DNA from: an uncultured Muribaculaceae bacterium
Lineage (GTDB): Bacteria; Bacteroidota; Bacteroidia; Bacteroidales; Muribaculaceae
Length of the DNA stretch: 64,000 nt
Direction: 5' to 3'
Assembly: GCA_910579845.1 (NCBI GenBank)
Contig: CAJTWL010000002.1
Span: 62,001 to 126,000, forward strand
Positions within the stretch are counted from its first letter, which is position 1. Each line of letters begins with the position of its first letter. Below the pieces are notes generated by a model that made no database searches, was not told the origin of the DNA, and saw only the letters and a list, made by a program, of their open reading frames with translations. Position numbers and translations under genes: made by a program. Below, piece after piece: positions 53,461 through 60,666 of the stretch.

Positions 53461-55164
53461 ATGATTAAAAAAATAATATACGGTGCAATAGCCTGCTGCG
53501 CTCTTTGCATGGGAGCCTGCGCACAGATTGACATTGAACCATTGTCCCAGCCCACGAAAGAGACATGGTATAAAAACGCCCAGGAAATACGCATGAGCAC
53601 TGACGCGCTTTACAGCTACAAGCAATGGATTCTCGAATCCAAAAACCCGTTCAATTTCGACACATGGACTGACGACTGGTTTCAGAACGCGGCAATCTCA
53701 GATCCCGGACCGACAGGAAACATTGCCTCCGACCTCACGCTGATAGTCAATTACTGGAAAACTACTTACGGAGCGATCAACAATGCCAATATCATTATCG
53801 AGAATTGCGCCCGTCTGGCTGATTCTGCCGAAGCGACGGAGATCAGCCGTTTAGAAGGCGAGGCCAGATTCCTGCGAGCCACATTCTATTCCTATATCCT
53901 TTTCTTCTGGGGAGACTGCCCCTATTACACCAATGACATAACCATCTCGGAAGCGAAAGCGATGTCGCGCACACCGAAAGAGAAGGTGCTCCAAAACATA
54001 TATCAGGATTATGACGAAGCGTATAAACTTTTGCCGGACAAAAATGTCGGGAAAGCATGCAAATCTATGGTAGCTCCGTTTAAAGCACGCGTAGCCCTCT
54101 GGATGGGAGACTATAAAACGGCAGCCGACGAGGCATGGAAATGCATTGAATCCAAAGCCTATTCCCTCGACAAGAGTTTCGCAGATGTGACATCTCCCGA
54201 CAGCAATTCGGAGGAATGGATAATGACATTGAAAAGGAGCGCATCTCTTGACAACTCCTCACGCTTCCCAACTACCAACTATGTTCCACGCATAGTATCC
54301 GGATACACAGGCAACCGTGGGCCCTCGTGGGAGCTTCTTCTATCTTTCCTCTGCACCGATGGTCTTCCTGTAGACAAATCACCCCTTTACGATCCTCACA
54401 ACCCATTCAAAAACAGAGACCCGCGCTGTGCAGAGACTATCGTGCCGTTCGGAGAAATTTTCCTCGGATTCGAATATGACCCCGGAAAAGAGAAAGTGCT
54501 CAATGTGGCAACCGGCAAGAAGGTGAAAAATTCGTCATCTCCTCTTGTTGACAACGGAGCGCCGACAAGCGCACTACATCTGAAGAAAGGTGTTGACGAA
54601 ACGTGGGCCGACGACAAATATGCTGAAAATCAAGTACCGGTGCTACGTTTTGCCGATGTGCTGCTTACATATGCCGAGGCCAAGATAGAACTCGGAGAAA
54701 TCAACGATTCGGTGCTCAAGGCAATCAATGATGTCCGTTCCCGAGCATATAACGGCACAGGGATCAACGCACCGAAAGTAGAGACAAGAGACCAGGCGGA
54801 ACTCCGCAGCCAGATACGTTTCGAGCGCCGAATGGAGTTCGCATTCGAAAACAAGAGATATTTCGACATCATACGCTGGCGTCTCGCGGAAACATGCATG
54901 AACCGCCCGATGTATCAATGCCTTCAGGGAGTAGTCAAAGGCAGCGACCTCTCCAAGCAGATTGCCTCCGGCGATTTCTTCTTCACAAACAAGGCTCTGC
55001 CTGTTGTCGACAAAAACGCGCTTGTCGATATCAAGCCATTGCTGGAAACCGGCACGATACGCCAGCATATCGCACGCTCTTTCCCTAAGCGTCAGTATCT
55101 TTTCCCGATTCCGGTCTATGATATAATGACTGCTCCCGGGATGAAACAGAACGAGGGATATTAG
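53461..55164 (+). CDS. SusD/RagB-family substrate-binding lipoprotein
   Basis: A 567-residue surface lipoprotein (signal peptide 1-about 20, CCALCMGACAQ, lipidated Cys near residue 20). Family marks are IDIEPLSQPTKETWY, EGEARFLRATFYSYILFFWGDCPYYT, VLRFADVLLTYAEAKIELGE, and the late RFERRMEFAFENKRYFDIIRWRL block with the YLFPIPVYDI end. It forms the lid over the SusC barrel. It lies 23 nt behind SusC and 87 nt before the sulfatase-like gene. Confidence 0.95.
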   Translation: MIKKIIYGAIACCALCMGACAQIDIEPLSQPTKETWYKNAQEIRMSTDALYSYKQWILESKNPFNFDTWTDDWFQNAAISDPGPTGNIASDLTLIVNYWKTTYGAINNANIIIENCARLADSAEATEISRLEGEARFLRATFYSYILFFWGDCPYYTNDITISEAKAMSRTPKEKVLQNIYQDYDEAYKLLPDKNVGKACKSMVAPFKARVALWMGDYKTAADEAWKCIESKAYSLDKSFADVTSPDSNSEEWIMTLKRSASLDNSSRFPTTNYVPRIVSGYTGNRGPSWELLLSFLCTDGLPVDKSPLYDPHNPFKNRDPRCAETIVPFGEIFLGFEYDPGKEKVLNVATGKKVKNSSSPLVDNGAPTSALHLKKGVDETWADDKYAENQVPVLRFADVLLTYAEAKIELGEINDSVLKAINDVRSRAYNGTGINAPKVETRDQAELRSQIRFERRMEFAFENKRYFDIIRWRLAETCMNRPMYQCLQGVVKGSDLSKQIASGDFFFTNKALPVVDKNALVDIKPLLETGTIRQHIARSFPKRQYLFPIPVYDIMTAPGMKQNEGY

Positions 55165-55251
55165 AGCCTACATACTTGCGAAGATCCGGAAACAGCAGGA
55201 TCTCCCTTCTCATCAAAATCATACATAACAACGCCATAATGCATAATATAT

Positions 55252-56823
55252 ATGAACAATAAATTCTTAATTCCCCTCTCACTCGCCTTGGGTCAGGCGG
55301 CTACAGGACAGGCGGCTCAGCCGAAAACTGCAGAGACAACCGAAAGCGGTCGCCCGAATATCCTGTGGATCATTGCCGAAGACATGACGCTCGACCTCGG
55401 ATGCTACGGATGCCCGGCAGTCAAGACTCCGAATATAGACAAACTTGCCGCAGAAGGGGTTATGTATACCAATGCCCGCTGCTGCGCTCCGCTGAGCTCA
55501 CCGACGCGGTCGGCGATGCTTACAGGACTGCACCATACAATCACATCCTCCCACAATCACCGCAGCAACCGCGACAAAGCCCTGCCCGACTCCATAAAAC
55601 CGTTTACCCATTATCTCCGCAATGCCGGATATACATGCGTGCTCGGAGACCGCGACTGTTTTGAAAATCACAATAACACTACAAGCGACCACGAATCAAG
55701 CAGAAAAATCGACTGCAACTTCAAATATGAGCCAACGGGCGAATATGACGGAAAAACAAAGTTTGGACTTTTCGACAAACTTTATGACACAGACTCCTCC
55801 GACAAACCCTTCTTCAAACAAGTGACACTCTACGTCACACACCGTGGCGACTGGTGGAAGTCAATCCGTGAGAAATCCTTGCATCCTGTGAATCCGGCAG
55901 AGGTTAAACTTCCACCCTATATGGCAGACCACCCTAAAATCCGCGAGGAATATGCCTGCTATCTCGACCAGGTGGAATACATGGATGCTGAAGTAGGAAT
56001 GCTGATGAAGAAACTTGAAGACAACGGTCAGCTTGACAACACGGTTGTAATATTCATCGCCGACAACGGACGCGCCGACATAAGAGCCAAAGGATTCCTT
56101 TATGATGAAGGTACACGCGTACCCATGATTGTCTGGGGCAAAGGTATCGGACATGCCGTGGTAGACGATCTTGTGAGCGAGCTTGACATCACCGCCTCGG
56201 TACTCAGACTGGCGGATGTGGAACAGCCATCGTACTATCAGGGGAAGCCTCTCGCCATATTCGATCCGGGAAGTAAAGGGGGACATGAATTTCTCTACAC
56301 AGCCCGCGACACATGGGACGAGGTGATGGAATGCATACGGGGTATCAACGATAACAGATATGTCTACATCCGCAATTATTTTCCACAGGATCCTTACGAC
56401 CAACACCACATTTACATGGATCTTTACCGTCCCGCGCTTCACATCATGCGCAGACTGAAAAAAGAGAACAAGCTGAACGAAACGCAGCTCCTTTTCCTTG
56501 CCGATTCGAAACCTGTTGAGGAACTTTACGATTATACATCGGATCCATATTGCGTCAACAATCTCGCCGCATGCCCGGAGATGCTCGGTGTGCTCAACCG
56601 CATGAGGGGATACATGGACGACTGGAACCGCAACAACTACGATGCAGGAATAGAAGACCGTCTGACACGTAAACTCGATGACAACCGCAAAGACGAGAAC
56701 CGACCGCGATATTTCGTGCAGAAATATCATCCCGATGAATGGAAGAAGCTTCTTGATGGAGAGATATGCGACAAATATGACCAGTGGAAAAAGGAACTGA
56801 AAGAAAAACAGAATAAGAAATGA
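55252..56823 (+). CDS. Ser-type sulfatase-like hydrolase (alkaline phosphatase superfamily)
   Basis: A 523-residue exported enzyme with a signal peptide (about 1-22). RPNILWIIAEDM holds the first metal ligands. The nucleophile motif is Ser82 in SSPTR (S-x-P-x-R), which in type I sulfatases becomes formylglycine through an anSME enzyme; none is in this window. Further sites are VTHRGDWW, the Asp-Asn metal pair in FIADNGRAD, and the GTRVPMIVWG segment. Ser-type members can be sulfatases; related enzymes act on phosphonate or phosphate esters. In this locus, with GDPD and S1/P1 enzymes, a phospho- or sulfo-ester substrate is equally possible. It overlaps the S1/P1 gene by 4 nt. Confidence 0.87.
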   Translation: MNNKFLIPLSLALGQAATGQAAQPKTAETTESGRPNILWIIAEDMTLDLGCYGCPAVKTPNIDKLAAEGVMYTNARCCAPLSSPTRSAMLTGLHHTITSSHNHRSNRDKALPDSIKPFTHYLRNAGYTCVLGDRDCFENHNNTTSDHESSRKIDCNFKYEPTGEYDGKTKFGLFDKLYDTDSSDKPFFKQVTLYVTHRGDWWKSIREKSLHPVNPAEVKLPPYMADHPKIREEYACYLDQVEYMDAEVGMLMKKLEDNGQLDNTVVIFIADNGRADIRAKGFLYDEGTRVPMIVWGKGIGHAVVDDLVSELDITASVLRLADVEQPSYYQGKPLAIFDPGSKGGHEFLYTARDTWDEVMECIRGINDNRYVYIRNYFPQDPYDQHHIYMDLYRPALHIMRRLKKENKLNETQLLFLADSKPVEELYDYTSDPYCVNNLAACPEMLGVLNRMRGYMDDWNRNNYDAGIEDRLTRKLDDNRKDENRPRYFVQKYHPDEWKKLLDGEICDKYDQWKKELKEKQNKK

Positions 56824-57647
56824 AACGTTTTTTCATAATCATGGCATTTGTCGCGGCACACGTCAACGTTGTCTCAGCATGGGGAATATTGGGGCATACC
56901 ACTGTGGCCAAGATAGCCGAGAACAATCTTACTCCCAAAGCAAGACAGGAGCTTGCCCGATATTTCGGAAAGCAGTCGATAGTGTTCTACGCAACCTATC
57001 CTGACTATTACCGATCGAAATGGCTGTATGATTTCGGCTTTGACCCTGTCGGAGATGTAGGAAAGCGTGTGAATGTGTATCCGCACACTTTCGAAGTCGA
57101 CAAGGATTTTAAAGCTTTCAGAGGATTCAACGACAATGGGCGCTATGTGAAGAATTGCGTCCATTTCATCAAACAGTTCTCCGATGAACTGCACGACCGG
57201 AAATGCCTCAGCGATTCCATCGTGAAATGGAAGGTTATCATGATTGTGCATCTTGTAGGCGACATGCACTGTCCGGAACATATCCAATATAACCCGGAAG
57301 ACATGTCTATCGGCAAATATAATGTCAGGTTCGACAGTCGCAACATCAAATACCACACACTCTGGGACGAGGAGATTCTGACACGCCGCAATCCGTTCGG
57401 ATACAGCGACACAGCCCTCCTGCTCGACACCTGGAGCGATAAGAAGATAGCCGAAACAGCAAAGGGAGATCCGTACGACTGGGCAGAGGAGTCGGCACGG
57501 TTGTCATACCCCGTGCATGCCTATAAAGCAGGGGTAGAACTCAAACACGTGAAATATCTCAATGAATTTACCCCTCTCGCCGAAGACCAGATACGCAGAG
57601 CTGGTTACCGCCTTGCCGCCCTCCTTAACGACATATTCGGGAAATAA
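56820..57647 (+). CDS. S1/P1-family zinc nuclease / phospholipase C-like enzyme
   Basis: A 275-residue exported enzyme. The signal peptide ends at Ala20, so mature residue 1 is Trp (WGILGHTT), whose amino group and carbonyl bind zinc in this family. Further zinc ligands are in YPHTFEVD, NCVHFIKQF, the HLVGDMHCPEH signature and the HTLWDEE segment. The family includes S1/P1 nucleases and zinc phospholipase C. Substrates are single-stranded nucleic acids, 3'-nucleotides or phospholipid head groups. Translationally coupled to the sulfatase-like gene (4-nt overlap) and last in the locus, it points to a phosphodiester substrate. Confidence 0.92.
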   Translation: MKRFFIIMAFVAAHVNVVSAWGILGHTTVAKIAENNLTPKARQELARYFGKQSIVFYATYPDYYRSKWLYDFGFDPVGDVGKRVNVYPHTFEVDKDFKAFRGFNDNGRYVKNCVHFIKQFSDELHDRKCLSDSIVKWKVIMIVHLVGDMHCPEHIQYNPEDMSIGKYNVRFDSRNIKYHTLWDEEILTRRNPFGYSDTALLLDTWSDKKIAETAKGDPYDWAEESARLSYPVHAYKAGVELKHVKYLNEFTPLAEDQIRRAGYRLAALLNDIFGK

Positions 57648-57682
57648 CAGCATCGTCCCGACATACGGGAGATGGGTATCAT

Positions 57683-57735
57683 ATTTTAGAGAGGGTGTTG
57701 CAGAACTTTAGATTCTGCAACACCCTCTCTAAAAT
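57683..57735 (+). terminator. Strong intrinsic terminator at the end of the second SusC/D locus
   Basis: A perfect 23-bp stem (left arm 57683-57705, right arm 57713-57735) with a 7-nt loop and AT-rich flanks lies 36 nt beyond the S1/P1 stop. The gap from 57648 to 57940 contains only this terminator and the glyS promoter. Confidence 0.9.
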
Positions 57736-57791
57736 TGTAATAAGGATTAGAGTTTTGGAATTATTAATAATTGTTATTGACCGGAATGAAA

Positions 57792-57822
57792 TTGTAAAAA
57801 TGAAAAATAATCCGTAATTTTG
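57792..57822 (+). promoter_or_regulatory. Putative glyS promoter
   Basis: TTG (57792-57794) and TAATTTTG (57815-57822) with a 20-nt spacer match the Bacteroidota consensus. It lies 118 nt upstream of the glyS start and after the terminator. Confidence 0.65.
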
Positions 57823-57940
57823 CATATTGCAAGCAGATGCAGCAATGATCTCATCAGACTTTCTACTTGATGTGAAAATGAGTTCAATAGATATTTTGAC
57901 TGCAAGTGCAAATTTTAACCCATTCCAAATTAACTGAAAA

Positions 57941-59485
57941 ATGGCAAAACAGGAGGATGTCTTCAAAACGATAATAGCGCATGCCAAAGAGTATGGCTTT
58001 GTTTTCCAATCAAGTGAAATTTATGACGGTCTTTCCGCTGTATACGACTACGGTCAGAACGGTGTGGAACTAAAAAACAATATCAAGCGCTATTGGTGGG
58101 AGGCGATGACAATGCTCCACGACAACATCGTAGGCATAGACTCGGCAATCTTCATGCACCCCACAATCTGGAAAGCATCCGGACACGTCGACGCATTTAA
58201 TGACCCGCTGATAGACAACCGCGACTCCAAGAAACGTTATCGTGCAGATGTCCTTATCGAGGACGAGATAGCAAAATTCGACGATAAGATCAACAAAGAG
58301 GTTGCCAAGGCGGCAAAACGCTTCGGCGAGAGCTTCGACGAGGCAATGTTCCGTCAGACCAATCCCCGCGTTCTTGAAAATGCAAAAAAACGTGAAGAGC
58401 TTCACACCCGTTTCTCGGAAGCGATGAATGCCAATGATCTCGCGGAGCTCAAACAGATTATTCTGGATTATGAAATTGTCGATCCTATCAGCGGCACACG
58501 CAACTGGACTGACGTCCGCCAGTTCAACCTTATGTTCAAGACAGAGATGGGCTCTACCGCCGATGGAGCGATGGACGTATATTTACGTCCTGAAACAGCA
58601 CAAGGCATTTTCGTAAACTATCTCAACGTACAGAAAACCGGTCGTATGCGTCTCCCCTTTGGTATCGCACAGATAGGAAAGGCTTTCCGTAACGAGATCG
58701 TGGCCCGTCAGTTCATCTTCCGTATGCGCGAGTTCGAACAGATGGAGATGCAGTTCTTCGTTCGCCCCGGAGAGGAGCTCAAATGGTTTGACTTCTGGCG
58801 CCAGACACGCCTCAAATGGCACAAGAATCTTGGTCTCGGAGATACGAAGTACAGATTCCACGATCATGAGAAACTGGCTCATTACGCAAACGCCGCCACC
58901 GATATCGAATTTGAGATGCCTTTCGGGTTCAAGGAGGTCGAAGGTATTCACTCTCGTACAAACTTCGACCTGTCGCAACATGAGAAATATTCAGGCAAAA
59001 AAATACAGTATTTCGATCCGGAACTCAACGAAAGCTATGTTCCGTACGTTATTGAGACATCAATCGGCGTTGACCGCATGTTCCTGAGCGTGTTCTGCAG
59101 TTGCTATGAGGATCAGAACCTCGGCAACGGCGACAAGCGTGCAGTACTGCACTTCCCGGCTCCGATAGCTCCGGTGAAATGTGCCGTTCTCCCGCTTGTT
59201 AAGAAAGACGGACTTCCTGAGAAAGCCCGTGAAATCCAGCATCGTCTGCGCTTCGACTTCACATGCCAGTATGACGAGAAAGACTCTATCGGAAAACGTT
59301 ACCGCCGTCAGGATGCAATCGGTACCCCTTACTGTATTACAGTTGACCACCAGACTCTTGAGGACGGTACCGTGACACTCCGCGAGCGCGACTCAATGGA
59401 ACAGAATCGTCTCTCGGTTGATGAGCTTGAAGCTATCCTGAAAGAGAAAGTAAGTCTTAATACATTGTTACGCAAATTATTATAA
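57941..59485 (+). CDS. glyS: Glycyl-tRNA synthetase (class II, alpha2 type)
   Basis: A 514-residue cytosolic enzyme that charges tRNA-Gly. The first block VYDYGQNGVELKNNIKRYWW is diagnostic. Motif 2 is in RLPFGIAQIGKAFRNEI and FRMREFEQMEMQFF. The late segments ETSIGVDRMFLSV (motif 3) and LHFPAPIAPVKCAVLPL (start of the anticodon-binding domain) are present. The length matches the dimeric bacterial/eukaryotic-type enzyme, not the alpha2beta2 form. The stop overlaps the lemA start by one base (TAATG). The symbol glyQS is also used for this form. Confidence 0.97.
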   Translation: MAKQEDVFKTIIAHAKEYGFVFQSSEIYDGLSAVYDYGQNGVELKNNIKRYWWEAMTMLHDNIVGIDSAIFMHPTIWKASGHVDAFNDPLIDNRDSKKRYRADVLIEDEIAKFDDKINKEVAKAAKRFGESFDEAMFRQTNPRVLENAKKREELHTRFSEAMNANDLAELKQIILDYEIVDPISGTRNWTDVRQFNLMFKTEMGSTADGAMDVYLRPETAQGIFVNYLNVQKTGRMRLPFGIAQIGKAFRNEIVARQFIFRMREFEQMEMQFFVRPGEELKWFDFWRQTRLKWHKNLGLGDTKYRFHDHEKLAHYANAATDIEFEMPFGFKEVEGIHSRTNFDLSQHEKYSGKKIQYFDPELNESYVPYVIETSIGVDRMFLSVFCSCYEDQNLGNGDKRAVLHFPAPIAPVKCAVLPLVKKDGLPEKAREIQHRLRFDFTCQYDEKDSIGKRYRRQDAIGTPYCITVDHQTLEDGTVTLRERDSMEQNRLSVDELEAILKEKVSLNTLLRKLL

Positions 59486-60072
59486 TGAAAAGATTTAAAA
59501 AATTCATATTCACAGTCATTGCAGTCCTCGCTCTTACATCTTTGAGCTCATGCAATTATAACAGCCTCGTAGAGAAACAGCAACAGGTCGATCAGAGCTG
59601 GGCGCAGGTTGAAAACCAATATCAACGACGTGCAGATCTGATCCCCAATCTGGTAAATACAGTAAAGGGATATTCTTCACATGAAGAGGAGACTCTTGTA
59701 AAAGTTACAGAAGCTCGCGCAAAAGCAACCTCTATAACTCTGCAGGCTGACGATCTGACAGAGGAGAATCTGGCACGATATCAGCAGGCACAGAACGAAC
59801 TCTCCTCGGCTCTGAAATCATTGTTGGCAGTGAGCGAGGCATATCCGGATCTGAAAGCCAATGAGAGCTTCATGAATCTGCAGACACAGCTGGAGGGCAC
59901 GGAAAACCGTATCGCGACAGAACGCAAACGCTACACAGAAAGCGTTCAGACATATAACACGGCTATCAAGAAGTTCCCTACTGTAATATACGCAGGTTGG
60001 TTCGGCTTCAAAGAGAAACCCCAATTCAAAGCCGAAGCAGGAGCCGAGAAAGCGCCTGAAGTAAAATTCTAA
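59485..60072 (+). CDS. lemA: LemA-family membrane-anchored protein
   Basis: A 195-residue protein with an N-terminal lipoprotein-like or anchor segment (FIFTVIAVLALTSLSSC). The LemA coiled-coil hallmark follows: SLVEKQQQVDQSWAQVENQY, RRADLIPNLVNTVKGY and VTEARAKATS. The C-terminus is charged. The family is widespread with no settled role; it is predicted to lie on the periplasmic face with a four-helix bundle. It overlaps glyS by one base and an FKBP-like gene follows after 15 nt. Confidence 0.93.
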   Translation: MKRFKKFIFTVIAVLALTSLSSCNYNSLVEKQQQVDQSWAQVENQYQRRADLIPNLVNTVKGYSSHEEETLVKVTEARAKATSITLQADDLTEENLARYQQAQNELSSALKSLLAVSEAYPDLKANESFMNLQTQLEGTENRIATERKRYTESVQTYNTAIKKFPTVIYAGWFGFKEKPQFKAEAGAEKAPEVKF

Positions 60073-60087
60073 CAAGACGATAAAGAT

Positions 60088-60636
60088 ATGAAAAAATTTA
60101 TATATCTCCTGCCTGTTTTTGCAATGCTGTTTACGTCTTGTCTCGATGATGACAATGATGATTCTACATTTGATTATTCAACATGGAGAAAACTCAACGA
60201 CGAGTATGTCACAAAAATGGAGAATCTTACCGACGATAACGGCGAGAAAGTATACACAAAGGTTACACAGGATTGGGCACCTAAAGACTTCGTGCTGATC
60301 AAATGGCACAACGACCGTACTCTTACAGAGAAGAATCTTGTTCCTCTGAGCAATTCCACAGTAAACATAAAATATGAGATGGAGGATGTGGAAGGCAAGG
60401 AGCTTGATAATTCATACAGTCTTACAGTCAATGGAGACAGCATATATCAAAGCCAGCCGAATCAGAATATTCTTGGAATGTGGATTGCAATGACGACACT
60501 TCACGAAGGAGACTCTGTGACTCTTGTAATACCATCAGAGTCCGGATACGGTCTATTGGAGAGAGATCCGGTAAAACCGTTCTCGACCCTTATTTACCAC
60601 ATGAAGCTCACCAAGGTTGTAAAATATGACAAGTAA
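60088..60636 (+). CDS. FKBP-type peptidyl-prolyl isomerase-like lipoprotein
   Basis: A 182-residue exported protein with a lipoprotein signal (LFTSC, Cys near residue 17) followed by an acidic DDDNDDS stretch. The C-terminal half resembles FKBP: a MWIAMTTLHEGDSVTLVIPS strand pair, SGYGLLERD and PFSTLIYHMKL. FKBP-type enzymes speed cis-trans isomerisation of proline bonds and help fold exported proteins. Some active-site aromatic residues are not obvious, so activity is uncertain. The stop codon begins the motif TAAGAAACTGTTA. Confidence 0.8.
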   Translation: MKKFIYLLPVFAMLFTSCLDDDNDDSTFDYSTWRKLNDEYVTKMENLTDDNGEKVYTKVTQDWAPKDFVLIKWHNDRTLTEKNLVPLSNSTVNIKYEMEDVEGKELDNSYSLTVNGDSIYQSQPNQNILGMWIAMTTLHEGDSVTLVIPSESGYGLLERDPVKPFSTLIYHMKLTKVVKYDK

Positions 60637-60666
60637 GAAACTGTTAAAGAGCCTGTACATACTCAT

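Noticed and set aside
55861..56730. A 289-codon minus-strand frame antisense to the sulfatase-like gene
   Set aside because: Mirror of a strong coding gene; no family features and no promoter context.
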